DNA of 13,573 bases. Origin: a bacterium. Its GTDB lineage: Bacteria > Chloroflexota > Chloroflexia > Thermomicrobiales > UBA6265. This document shows positions 6,504-13,573 of this stretch, in pieces. Below the pieces are notes generated by a model. It worked only from the letters and a program-made list of their open reading frames with translations, did no database searches and was not told where the DNA came from. The stretch covers positions 1 through 13,573 of the forward strand of contig JAPOLF010000032.1 of NCBI GenBank assembly GCA_029977305.1, given 5' to 3'. Numbering within the stretch: position 1 is the first letter of the stretch; each line of letters opens with the position of its first letter. The position numbers were made by a program, and so were the translations under genes.

Positions 6504-7451
6504 CTAGCCGATCCACGACGCGATCTGCTCGTTGGTCAGATTGCCTCCGCAGATGATGGTCGCGACGCGCCGACCAGCGAAAACGGAGCCATGCTCCACC
6601 ACCGCCCCGAGTCCGATCGCGCCGGATGGCTCGACGACCAACCCGGCGTGCTGATGGAGAAGGCGCATCGCTTTCAATGTGGTGGTGTCTGGAACGAGGA
6701 GGAACTCGTCGACCAAGCCGCGCAAATCCTCCAGAGCCTGCGGCACCGGGGAGCGGACCCCGATGCCGTCCGCGATGGTGTCGATCTTCTCGTGCGTCAC
6801 CAACGTTCCGCTGATCAACGATTCGGTCATCGCCGGGGCGCCGGTGGACTGCACGGCGATGATCTTCGTCTTCGGGCGGAGGGCTTTCATCGCCGTGGCG
6901 ACCCCGGCGAGCATCGCCCCGTTGCCCAACGGCACGATCAGGGCATCAAACTCGGCATCGGAGGCGGCGAGTTCCACCGCCATCGTGCCAGCGCCCTCGG
7001 TCGGTTCGGGATCGAGGCTGTCCTCGACGAAGCGGGTGCCTTGCGCGGCGGCTGCTGCCTTGCCGATCGCCTTGGCGCCATCGAAGTCTTCGCCCGCGAG
7101 CACCATGGTTGCGCCGAGGGCGCGCATGCGCTCGATCTTCAGCGGATTGGCATTGACGCTGGCATACACCGTGAGGGGGACATCGGCGGCTCGACAGGCG
7201 TACGCCATCGCCTGCCCGAAATTGCCGGCGGAGGCACACATCAGCGGGGCGCGGTCGGTGAGGTTGGCGGTGAGCCACGTCGCGCCTCGCCCCTTGAAGG
7301 AGCGAATGGGATTGACCGTCTCGACCTTGAGCGTGACCTGCGCACCGAGCACGTCGCTGAGCGGTTCGTTGAGGAACTGCGGGGTGTTGAGGAAGACGGG
7401 ATCGATGGCCGCGGCGGCCGCGAGGATGCGATCCAAGGTGATGCGAGACAT
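6504..7451 (-). CDS. Threonine/serine dehydratase-like PLP enzyme (fold type II)
   Basis: A 315-residue fold-type II pyridoxal-phosphate enzyme of the threonine/serine dehydratase group, which deaminates hydroxy-amino acids to 2-keto acids. K53 in IRSFKGRGA is the PLP lysine; SAGNFGQ (74-80) is the substrate/cofactor-binding asparagine loop; TMVLAGEDFDGA (115-126) and VEPSGAIGL (273-281) fit the family, as does the late CGGN (301-304). The phosphate-binding glycine loop, usually GGGGL, reads LGNGAM (175-180), so this is a divergent subgroup and may act on a different beta-substituted amino acid. There is no C-terminal ACT domain, so no amino-acid feedback regulation of the biosynthetic IlvA kind is expected. 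The start at 7451 has GGAG eight bases upstream; a longer frame to 7634 runs through the divergent GNAT gene and is not credible. Confidence 0.9.
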   Translation of the reverse strand: MSRITLDRILAAAAAIDPVFLNTPQFLNEPLSDVLGAQVTLKVETVNPIRSFKGRGATWLTANLTDRAPLMCASAGNFGQAMAYACRAADVPLTVYASVNANPLKIERMRALGATMVLAGEDFDGAKAIGKAAAAAQGTRFVEDSLDPEPTEGAGTMAVELAASDAEFDALIVPLGNGAMLAGVATAMKALRPKTKIIAVQSTGAPAMTESLISGTLVTHEKIDTIADGIGVRSPVPQALEDLRGLVDEFLLVPDTTTLKAMRLLHQHAGLVVEPSGAIGLGAVVEHGSVFAGRRVATIICGGNLTNEQIASWIG

Positions 7452-7464
7452 GGGGTCTTCTCCG

Positions 7465-7488
7465 TGGCAGGGGGGCCTCTGCCATAAT
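7465..7488. promoter_or_regulatory. Palindrome TGGCAG-N8-CTGCCA overlapping a -10-like CATAAT
   Basis: The 82-base gap between the divergent dehydratase and GNAT genes contains the inverted repeat TGGCAG (7465-7470) / CTGCCA (7479-7484) with an 8-base centre. Its right end merges with CATAAT (7483-7488), a plausible -10 hexamer for the GNAT gene with about 40 bases of leader; no clear -35 is visible. The same CATAAT appears upstream of the DadA-like gene (11819-11824). The arrangement would suit a repressor covering the promoter, but this is inferred from pattern only. Confidence 0.35.
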
Positions 7489-7533
7489 CCGGGCATCGGC
7501 GTGCCATCCACCGACGAGTGATGAGGGAATCCT

Positions 7534-8253
7534 ATGCTCTCCGGCGAGAAGATGCGGGATCGCGAGGTCGCGAAGCCGAAGGTCACCGTGTCGCTGCCGC
7601 GTCCGGTCCCGCAGCGGGTGGTCCACGAGGGCACGTGGGTGCGACTGGAGCCGCTGGACGCCGATCGCCACGCGCGCGATCTCTACCGCCTCGGCCATGA
7701 CGGCAGTGAGAAGGCGGAACGCTCGTGGGACTATCTGCCGTATGGGCCCTTCGCCACCGAGGCAGAGCACAAGGCGTGGATCGCCACCCTTGCCGCAGGC
7801 ACTGACCCGCTCTTCTTTGCCATCGTGGATCGCGCAAGCGGCGAGGCGATGGGGCAGGGGTCCTTGATGAGCATCGTCCCGAGTGACGGCGTGATCGAGA
7901 TCGGACACCTCTGGTTCAGTCCGAAGCTGCAGCGCACCCCCGCCGCGACTGAGGCGCTCTTCCTGATGCTGCGCCACGCGCTCGATGACCTCGGATACCG
8001 CCGCATGGAATGGAAGTGCGATGCGTGCAATCTGCCGTCGCGGAAGGCGGCGCTGCGGTTGGGTTACCGCTTCGAGGGGATCTTCTACAACCATCGCGTG
8101 GTGAAGGGGCACAACCGCGACACCGCGTGGTATTCGATCCTTGACGAGGAATGGCCCGCACTGCGGAACGCATTCGCGGCGTGGCTTTCGCCCGCCAACT
8201 TCGATGGTGCCGGCAACCAGCGAAGCTGCCTGAGCGAGCTCACCCGCGATTAG
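7534..8253 (+). CDS. GNAT-family N-acetyltransferase (RimJ/RimL type)
   Basis: A 239-residue acetyl-CoA-dependent acetyltransferase. It begins with a 30-residue extension before VVHEGTWVRLEPLDADRHARDLY (29-51), the usual first strand and helix of RimJ/RimL-like GNATs. The central strands are LFFAIVDRASGEAMGQGSL near 93-111 and IEIGHLWFSP (121-130). The acetyl-CoA pyrophosphate loop region is KLQRTPAATEA (131-141), and the late block is NLPSRKAALRLGYRFEG (166-182) followed by KGHNRDTAWYSI (191-202). RimJ/RimL relatives acetylate protein N-termini, small molecules or antibiotics; the substrate here cannot be told. GAGGG at 7523-7527, six bases before the ATG, fixes the start. Its stop codon overlaps that of the converging sulfotransferase gene. 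Family call is firm. Confidence 0.92.
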   Translation: MLSGEKMRDREVAKPKVTVSLPRPVPQRVVHEGTWVRLEPLDADRHARDLYRLGHDGSEKAERSWDYLPYGPFATEAEHKAWIATLAAGTDPLFFAIVDRASGEAMGQGSLMSIVPSDGVIEIGHLWFSPKLQRTPAATEALFLMLRHALDDLGYRRMEWKCDACNLPSRKAALRLGYRFEGIFYNHRVVKGHNRDTAWYSILDEEWPALRNAFAAWLSPANFDGAGNQRSCLSELTRD

Positions 8254-9050
8254 CCCCGAGGTTTGACCCCGGAGGCGCGTTGCTTGCGCGCCGCGGCGGT
8301 GGAAGCACGCCCGAGCGCGAGTGCGGCACCGCCCGCGAGGAGCGCGCTGCCGGCGAGGGCGGCGGCGATCGGTGCGGCCCGCTGGAGGATCTGCCGCTCG
8401 AACTCCTGTTGCGAATTCGCGCGAGGGAAGGGCGTCTCCGGGACTGGCACGCCGAGGAACGCGCAGAGCGGTTCCCAGCCGTCGCCCACGTTGAAGACCA
8501 AGAGACGATCCGGCGCGATGGTGCGCTCCACGGCGGCGTTGTGGGCGGTCAGCGCGGCAATGGCATGGGCACGATCGCCGAAACGCCCTTCGAAGGTGCG
8601 GCGCCAGATAATCTCGTCGGTGACGAGCGCCCAATCGTGGATCTTCGGGCTGATCAAGCCGGCCAAGGCGAGCAGGCCCTGAGAGAACGGCGCCCCGCCG
8701 AGCAGGCGTGGCACACGGTGGATCGTCTTCGCGACGCTGTCGTACCACTGCTCTGGATCGCGCACGGTGAGGATGACCCGGGCGTGCGGGTGGGCGTTGG
8801 CAAGTTCGCGCCAGAAATAGGCGCCGGGCCAATCGACCGTGGCGCGGTAGTCGGTGAAGAGGGGTGCCCAGTCGATCGCGCCGCCGCGGTCGCGCTGCTC
8901 CAGCGCTTGCGCCCAGAGCGCGAAACGCTCCGGGTGGTCGAGGCAGACCTGCATGTGGTCGCATGGGCCGAAGCCCAAGTGCTCGAGGGCGAGTTTGAGC
9001 GAGAGGGTGCCTGTGCGCCCGAATCCCGCCCCGATGATGTCGAGTGCCAT
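8250..9050 (-). CDS. Sulfotransferase family protein with C-terminal membrane segment
   Basis: A 266-residue P-loop sulfotransferase resembling the Sulfotransfer_4 (NAD-dependent-epimerase-unrelated, fungal/bacterial) group. The 5'-phosphosulfate loop for the sulfate donor PAPS is GAGFGRTGTLSL (7-18) and the 3'-phosphate site is ARVILTVRDPEQWYDSV (90-106, R97 and S105). The motif GFGPCDHM (27-33) is typical of this group. Residues 226-247 form a single alanine/leucine-rich hydrophobic segment followed by a basic tail (KQR, KPR), predicting a C-terminal tail anchor. Such enzymes transfer sulfate to hydroxyls or amines of small molecules; the acceptor is unknown. The ATG lies 15 bases after the GMC oxidoreductase stop, so it is the last gene of that operon. 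Its TAA overlaps the TAG of the GNAT gene in TTAG (8250-8253). Confidence 0.87.
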   Translation of the reverse strand: MALDIIGAGFGRTGTLSLKLALEHLGFGPCDHMQVCLDHPERFALWAQALEQRDRGGAIDWAPLFTDYRATVDWPGAYFWRELANAHPHARVILTVRDPEQWYDSVAKTIHRVPRLLGGAPFSQGLLALAGLISPKIHDWALVTDEIIWRRTFEGRFGDRAHAIAALTAHNAAVERTIAPDRLLVFNVGDGWEPLCAFLGVPVPETPFPRANSQQEFERQILQRAAPIAAALAGSALLAGGAALALGRASTAAARKQRASGVKPRG

Positions 9051-9065
9051 CTCGGCCTCCGATCC

Positions 9066-10841
9066 CTAGGCAAGCATGCCGGGGCTTGGCAAGTACTTGG
9101 TAATCAGGGCGTCCGCGGTGTGGTAGGCGAGCGCACCAACGGTGCCGGTCGGGTTGTAGCCGCCGTTCTGCGGGAACGAGGATGCCCCGACGACGAAAAG
9201 ATTCGGCATGCCCCAGACCTGCCCGTACTTGTTGACCACCGAGGATTCGGGAGACGCACCCATGATCGCGCCGCCCTGCACGTGCGTGGATTGATAGGGG
9301 CTGATGTTGAAATCGGTGAGCACCCCGCTGACCTTCTGCTTGTTGCCGTTCATCGCGTCGGCGATGGGCTGCAGCACGGTGTCGGCAACCCACTTCACCA
9401 TGTTCCGCTCGTTGTCTGTCCAGTTGAAGGTGATGCGGAGCAGCGGGTTGCCGAAGATGTCCTTGTATGTCGGGTCGAGATCCATGTAGTTCTGGCGATA
9501 GGCGGGGGATTCGCCCTGCATCGTGAAGAAGATGCTGCGGTTGTACCACTTCTGCGCCGCCTGCTTCCATTCGCTTCCCCAGCGCGGGGTGTCCGGCGGG
9601 AGTTGCAGCATCTGGATCGGGCGAGCCCCGGAGTTGTTGCAGGCGATGTTGCCGCCGCCGAAAAAGTCGAGATCGGCATGGTCGAAGTTGTCGGAATTGA
9701 ACTCGTCGATCGAGTAGCCATTCGACCCTGAGCCCATGAAGCGGTTGAGGATCTTGTCCTCCCACCACACCGAGGCGGTGGCCCCTCCGACCACGGCGCC
9801 CGTCTGGTAGGTGTAATTCTTGCCGACGTTGCCCTTGCCGGTCTCCGGGTCATACGGCGTGCCGATCTCGGAGAGGAGCAGCAGGCGGGTGTTTTCGAGG
9901 GTCCAGGCGCTGAGGATCACGAGATCGGCGGTCTGCTCGACCTCCTGGCCGGCGCCGTCGTAGTAGCGCACCCCGGTGGCCTTGGTGCCGTCGTGGAGGA
10001 TGCGGGTGACGGTGCTGAGTTGGCGGATCTCCAACTGCCCGCTCTTCAGGGCGTGGGGGATGGTGGTGACCATCGGTGATGCCTTCGCCCCGGCGTGGCA
10101 GCCGACCCGCTCGCAGAAGCCGCAGTAGTTGCAAGCCCCGAGGACCATGCCATCAGGGTTGGTGTATCGGGCCGGCCTGTTGGCGCTCGGCTGCGGGAAG
10201 GGGGAAAACCCGACCGTCTCGCAGGCGTCGGCGAAGAGCGTTCCACCGTAGGCGATTTTCACCGGGGCTTGGGGGTAGTCGGAGCTGCGCCACCCCTCAA
10301 AAGGATTCCCGCCCGGTTGGATCGTGCCGTTGATGTTCCCAGCCTTCCCCGCGATGCCGTACATCTGCTCGTATTGGGTGTAATAGGGCTCGAGTTCGTC
10401 GTAGGTGATGCCCCAGTCCTGGATCGTCGTGTCCTTGGGCAGAAACGACTTGCCATAGCGTGCTTCGAGATGGCTGCGATATTCGAAGAAGTAGGGGAGG
10501 TAGCGCCAGGAGACACCGTTCCAGTGCACTGCCGCGCCTCCCACGCCGTTGCCGGGCATGAACGCGCCGTACTGGCGCATCGGCAGCGCGGTCATCGCCG
10601 CATCGTTGCGGAAGGTGACGGTGTTCCGGCTCAGATCCTGCATCAGCCCCGATTGGACGTTGTAGCGCCACTCGTCGAAGTGGTCCTCGATGAAGTCGGG
10701 ATAGGTGGCCCGGTAGGGTCCGCGCTCGAGCGCGACGATCTTGAGGTGCGAGGCACGCTTGGTGAGTTCGTTGGCGATGGCACCCCCGGCGTGGCCGAGC
10801 CCGACGAAGAGCACATCAATATGGGGCAATGTGGTGGTCAT
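9066..10841 (-). CDS. GMC-family FAD oxidoreductase with four-cysteine cluster motif (gluconate/FAD dehydrogenase type)
   Basis: A 591-residue glucose-methanol-choline oxidoreductase. The FAD dinucleotide loop is GLGHAGG (14-20), then PGNGVGGAAVHWNG (96-109), the FAD-binding signature. The catalytic pair is His520 in STHVQGG and Asn563 in GYNPTGTVGALAYHTAD (561-577). A cysteine set C237-x2-C240-x2-C243-x4-C248 (ACNYCGFCERVGC) is the arrangement found in membrane-bound gluconate-2-dehydrogenase-like large subunits, where such cysteines are expected to hold an iron-sulfur cluster. There is no signal peptide of its own. ATGA (10841-10838) overlaps its start with the stop of the upstream Tat-signal subunit, implying translational coupling and possibly co-export as a complex. 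AAGGAG lies eight bases before the ATG. The substrate is an alcohol, polyol or sugar acid; which one is not readable. Confidence 0.93.
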   Translation of the reverse strand: MTTTLPHIDVLFVGLGHAGGAIANELTKRASHLKIVALERGPYRATYPDFIEDHFDEWRYNVQSGLMQDLSRNTVTFRNDAAMTALPMRQYGAFMPGNGVGGAAVHWNGVSWRYLPYFFEYRSHLEARYGKSFLPKDTTIQDWGITYDELEPYYTQYEQMYGIAGKAGNINGTIQPGGNPFEGWRSSDYPQAPVKIAYGGTLFADACETVGFSPFPQPSANRPARYTNPDGMVLGACNYCGFCERVGCHAGAKASPMVTTIPHALKSGQLEIRQLSTVTRILHDGTKATGVRYYDGAGQEVEQTADLVILSAWTLENTRLLLLSEIGTPYDPETGKGNVGKNYTYQTGAVVGGATASVWWEDKILNRFMGSGSNGYSIDEFNSDNFDHADLDFFGGGNIACNNSGARPIQMLQLPPDTPRWGSEWKQAAQKWYNRSIFFTMQGESPAYRQNYMDLDPTYKDIFGNPLLRITFNWTDNERNMVKWVADTVLQPIADAMNGNKQKVSGVLTDFNISPYQSTHVQGGAIMGASPESSVVNKYGQVWGMPNLFVVGASSFPQNGGYNPTGTVGALAYHTADALITKYLPSPGMLA

Positions 10842-11719
10842 TCTGCGTGCTCCTTGCCGCCGAATCCTTGCGTCTGCGCGAGGGACATGTATGGCCCGGT
10901 GTAGGGCACGCCGTACTCGAGGATGTGCTCGGCATAGTCCATGTGGGCACCGGGGAACCCGATCAGGCGCCACGAGGCCATGTCGGTGTTGCCGAGGTAG
11001 ATCGGATCCGCGAAGTACCCGGCCTGCGTGTACCCGAGGAGTAACTCGAAGAAGGCCTTCGGGGTGATCGCCGGATCGACGGCCGGGGGCACCACCCCCT
11101 GCGTCGGCGGGGAGGTGAGTTCGTCACCGCCGAAGGTCTCCGGCTTGCCCTGCTCGAGGTCCGCCAGGATCGCGTCTTGCTGCTCGGGGGTGAGGTCGGC
11201 GAACCCCGCGCCGTGCAGCTGCTGCGCCAGGCTCTCGAGCCCGAGGATGCCGATGCGGAACTGCTCCTCCACCGTGGAGAAGCTCTGGTCCCCTTGCGTC
11301 GGTGCGCCGGGGGTGAACGGCCCTTGGCGATAGGCGACGCCGCGCAGGCCATTGCCCTTGTTCACCAACTGTCGGTCGATGAAGAAGACGACGCCGGTCT
11401 GGTCCGCACCGGGGCCGAGTTCGTCGGTGGGAATGAGGCGACCAACGGCGGCGGTGAGCACCTTCGCTTGGAACGGCGAGAGGGTGGTGTAGCCGACGGG
11501 GCCCGCTGGTTGGGCGTGGCTCGCCTCGGCGGCGGTGGGGGTCGCGGATTGCTGGGCGAGCGCAATCGGGATCGACGCCGCGGCGGTGGCGACACCCACC
11601 GCGCCCGCCGCACCGGCACCGATCAGGCGTCGGCGGTGCAGGCGCTGCGATGGCACGGCGGACGACGCCTGCGCATCGTTCCGCACCATCGGCGTTTCTT
11701 GAGGATCAGGCGTGGTCAT
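10838..11719 (-). CDS. Gluconate-2-dehydrogenase subunit 3-like protein with Tat signal
   Basis: A 293-residue protein with a twin-arginine signal: HRRRLIGAGAAGAVG (28-42), an alanine-rich core and ALA|QQ cleavage about residue 55. The mature part fits the gluconate-2-dehydrogenase subunit 3 family (small subunit that exports and supports the GMC catalytic subunit): TTLSPFQAKVLTAAVGRLIPTDELGPGADQTGVVFFIDRQL in pieces between about 77 and 118, and a long C-terminal helix region with HILEYGVPYTGPYMS. Such subunits carry no cofactor. AAGGAG seven bases before ATG 11719 supports the start; an alternative ATG 30 bases further in is possible. Stop and downstream GMC start overlap as ATGA. No cytochrome c subunit is adjacent, so the electron acceptor of the complex is not seen in the window. 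Confidence 0.87.
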   Translation of the reverse strand: MTTPDPQETPMVRNDAQASSAVPSQRLHRRRLIGAGAAGAVGVATAAASIPIALAQQSATPTAAEASHAQPAGPVGYTTLSPFQAKVLTAAVGRLIPTDELGPGADQTGVVFFIDRQLVNKGNGLRGVAYRQGPFTPGAPTQGDQSFSTVEEQFRIGILGLESLAQQLHGAGFADLTPEQQDAILADLEQGKPETFGGDELTSPPTQGVVPPAVDPAITPKAFFELLLGYTQAGYFADPIYLGNTDMASWRLIGFPGAHMDYAEHILEYGVPYTGPYMSLAQTQGFGGKEHAE

Positions 11720-11818
11720 GGGATGACTCCTTGCACCATCACAGGTAACCGACTTGCGGGTGCGCATGCATGATGCCAGAACATCCGGAATCGGTGCACC
11801 ACGGGAATGCTTGGGCGG

Positions 11819-11863
11819 CATAATGGCCACATGGAGCCGAGCGATTCGGCTCGGCGCGTGGAG
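11819..11863 (+). promoter_or_regulatory. -10-like CATAAT and ribosome site for the DadA-like gene
   Basis: In the divergent gap 11720-11869, CATAAT (11819-11824) is a possible -10 hexamer; no convincing -35 is visible upstream. GGAG (11860-11863), six bases before ATG 11870, decides the start of the FAD oxidoreductase over in-frame ATGs at 11807 and 11831, since the VVVVGGGVIG nucleotide-binding strand begins immediately after it. Confidence 0.35.
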
Positions 11864-11869
11864 TCGATC

Positions 11870-13168
11870 ATGGCGGACAGCGTGGTGGTGGTCGGTGGCG
11901 GGGTGATCGGGCTGGCGTGTGCCTTTGCCCTGCAACGCTCCGGGATGGACGTCACGGTGATCGACGCCGGCCCCCGGGAGCTGGCGGCCTCGCATGTGAA
12001 CGCCGGCTGGGTCTGCCCCACGCTGTGCGAGCCGGTGCCTTCGCCCGGGTTGGTGACGACCTCAGCCCGCTGGATGCTGAAGTCCGATTCGCCCCTGTAC
12101 ATCAAACCCCGCTTCGATCGCTCGTTCTCCCGCTGGTTGATCGAGTTCTGGAAACACTGCAACGCGCGCGACTACCACGCGGGAACAGCGGCGACCGCGG
12201 CCCTGAGCGCCCGCACGCTGGAGCTCTACGACGACCTGCGCGAGCACGGGGTGCAGTTCGAGGAGCATGAGGACGGATTGCTCTTCGCCTATGTTGGCGA
12301 GGAGGCGATGCACCACGACTACGACGAGATCCAGTGGGTGAAGGAGTACGGCTTCGAGATTCCGAACCTCCTCGATGGCGATGCGGCACGGGCGCTCGAG
12401 CCGGGGTTGTCGGACGAGGTCGTGGGGGGCTACTGGATGCGTCACGAGCGGTCCGTGCGGCCCGACACGTTGGTCACCGGGTTCCGTGACCGACTGCGGG
12501 AGGGCGGCGCCGTTATCCGCGACGGCGAGCGCGTGATCGGGTTCGGTGCGCGTGACGGGCGAGTGACATCGGTGGTCACTGATGCGGCGACGTACGCGGC
12601 GTCGACCGTGGTGGTTGCCGCCGGCGCATGGACCCCACAGATCTTGGAGCCACTCGGGGTGCATGTGCCGATCGAGGCGGGCAAGTGATACAGCATCGAT
12701 TTCGTGCCGCCGCCGGTGACGCTCACCAAGCCGCTCTACCTGCACGAGTCGCGCGTCGCGATCACCCCGATGAACGGGTCGCTGCGCCTCGCCGGCACGA
12801 TGGAGCTCTCCGGGCTCAACCACGTTGTGCGGCCGGAGCGGGTGCAGGCGTTGCTCCGGCGCACCGGTGAGGCGATCCGCGATTGGCCGGCGGAGGTTCG
12901 GACTGATGCACCCGGCGTGAAGGTCTGGCACGGGCCGCGTCCGCTGACGCCTGATGGCTTGCCGGTGATCGGGTGGATGCCGGGGTGGCGAAACCTTGCG
13001 GTCGCGAGCGGCCACTCGATGCTCGGGGTGACGCTCGCGCCGGCGACCGGCGAGGCGGTGGCTGAGATGATCGTCTCGGGCCGGACGCCCGATGTCCTCC
13101 GCCCATTCGATCCGGCTCGGTTCGACAACCGGTCTGAACCCTCTGCACGCGTCCTCCGGGGTTCGTGA
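11870..13168 (+). pseudogene. DadA-like FAD amino-acid oxidoreductase interrupted by an in-frame TGA
   Basis: The coding sequence continues in one frame from ATG 11870 to TGA 13166-13168, except for a TGA at 12686-12688 (codon 273). The 432-residue product without that stop has the usual length and order for the DadA/glycine-oxidase family: VVVVGGGVIG (5-14) FAD-binding loop, then IDAGPRELAASHVNAG, the middle substrate-domain, PIEAGK before the stop and YSIDF after it, then GPRPLTPDGLPVIGW and SGHSMLGVTLAPATGEAVAEMI near the end. The family motif across the stop is K-G-Y-S, so the TGA stands where a glycine codon (GGA, or GGG with two changes) is expected. These flavoenzymes deaminate D-amino acids or small secondary amines. 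No other lesion is present, so this is a recent mutation or a base error. A MFS gene starts three bases after the stop. Confidence 0.85.
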
Positions 13169-13171
13169 CGC

Positions 13172-13573
13172 ATGGCGATGCGTGTGCTCCGGCAAGGGGA
13201 TTTCCGGCGCCTGCTGAGTGCCCACACGGTCTCCCAAGTGGGGACCGGGGTGACCTCGCTTGCGATCCCGTTGATCGCGGCGACCGTGCTGCATGCATCA
13301 CCGTTTCAGATCGGCGTGCTTGCCGCAGCGAGCACCGTGCCGCTGCTGCTGCTCGGGTTGCCTGCGGGAGTGTGGGTCGATCGACGCCAGCGGAAGCCCT
13401 TGATGGTCGCAAGTGACCTCGGACGATTCCTGCTCCTGATGGTGTTGCCGGTGTCGGCCCTGCTCGGCTGGTTGAGCTACCCGCTGCTCTTCGCGGTGGT
13501 CGCGTTGGTTGGCTGCTTGACCGTCGTCTTCGACATCGCGTCGCAGTCGTACGTCACATCACTGCTCGATCGT
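13172..13573 (+). CDS. Major facilitator superfamily transporter, N-terminal part
   Basis: A frame open to the window end gives 134 residues: a short basic start (MAMRVLRQGDFRRLL), then hydrophobic segments. Transmembrane helices can be placed at about 17-42 (VSQVGTGVTSLAIPLIAATVL), 51-70 (ILAA-like TVPLLLLGLPAGV), 88-108 and 112-128. Between helices 2 and 3 sits the MFS motif A, G-V-W-V-D-R-R-Q-R-K-P-L-M. The overall pattern resembles the MFS_3/EntS-like exporter group, so it may export a small molecule. The ATG at 13172 is three bases after the DadA-like stop; a second in-frame ATG at 13178 is possible. It is probably translationally coupled to the interrupted oxidoreductase gene, so a nonsense codon there might lower its expression. 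The C-terminal part lies outside the window. Confidence 0.85.
   Translation, partial: MAMRVLRQGDFRRLLSAHTVSQVGTGVTSLAIPLIAATVLHASPFQIGVLAAASTVPLLLLGLPAGVWVDRRQRKPLMVASDLGRFLLLMVLPVSALLGWLSYPLLFAVVALVGCLTVVFDIASQSYVTSLLDR

Noticed and set aside
5057..6556. A 499-codon plus-strand open frame opposite the AOR gene.
   Set aside because: Antisense shadow of the well-supported AOR gene; composition is Val/Leu/Asp/His/Arg-rich with no family pattern.
6946..9768. A 940-codon open frame on the minus strand.
   Set aside because: It runs through four recognised genes (dehydratase, GNAT, sulfotransferase, GMC) in other frames or on the opposite strand, has an Arg/Pro/His-rich composition typical of G+C-rich shadow frames, and shows no domain pattern.
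12686..12688. UGA recoded as selenocysteine or as glycine in the DadA-like gene.
   Set aside because: The position is a glycine in the family, not a cysteine. I see no clear stem-loop right after it of the SECIS kind. TGA is used as the normal stop by several other genes here (for example the collagen-like, SnoaL-like and MoaD-like genes), so a code in which UGA means glycine is not supported.
12062..13294. A 410-codon minus-strand frame opposite the DadA-like gene.
   Set aside because: Shadow of the DadA-like coding sequence; Arg/His/Pro-rich with no recognisable motif.

Overview
The window is a high-G+C bacterial chromosome segment, densely packed with metabolic genes on both strands. Gene content (a Tat-exported gluconate-2-dehydrogenase-type subunit 3 with its GMC partner, a two-domain SnoaL-like protein, a DUF4432 epimerase-like protein, a short collagen-like protein, a tungsten/molybdenum aldehyde oxidoreductase and a Sulfotransfer_4-type enzyme) reads to me like an environmental Chloroflexota or a related high-G+C Gram-positive-like lineage. 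This placement is an impression from family content, not a proof. No RNA gene, CRISPR array, insertion sequence or phage gene is visible.

Layout. 1-303 (+) is the C-terminal end of a short-chain dehydrogenase. It meets, across a strong hairpin (325-356), a two-gene minus-strand unit: a DapA-family aldolase-like protein (1519-2406) followed by a DUF4432 aldose-epimerase-like protein (371-1468), plausibly sugar-acid or sugar catabolism. A regulatory-looking gap with repeated GACCGTG half-sites (2486-2528) precedes a small secreted collagen-like protein (2572-3129, +), whose 3' end overlaps that of a tandem SnoaL-like protein (3097-4002, -). A MoaD/ThiS-like small protein (4131-4382, +) converges on an aldehyde:ferredoxin oxidoreductase family enzyme (4439-6349, -) across a shared hairpin. 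Next come a threonine/serine-dehydratase-like PLP enzyme (6504-7451, -), a GNAT acetyltransferase (7534-8253, +), and a tightly coupled minus-strand operon: Tat-exported subunit 3 (10838-11719), GMC oxidoreductase with a four-cysteine cluster (9066-10841) and a sulfotransferase (8250-9050). The window ends with a DadA-like FAD amino-acid oxidoreductase interrupted by one in-frame TGA (11870-13168, +) and the start of an MFS transporter (13172 to the end).

How it fits together. The common theme is oxidation of small organic compounds (aldehydes, alcohols or sugars, amino and keto acids), with small-molecule decoration (acetyl, sulfo) and export. I do not see a single multi-gene novel system. 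The most notable points are two putative one-base lesions: a Gly codon (GGA or GGG) changed to TGA in the DadA-like gene, and a possible TGA to CGA stop loss that leaves the MoaD-like protein with two residues after its Gly-Gly end. Other points are a DapA-family protein lacking the usual Tyr and Thr catalytic residues, and a clustered operator-like repeat.
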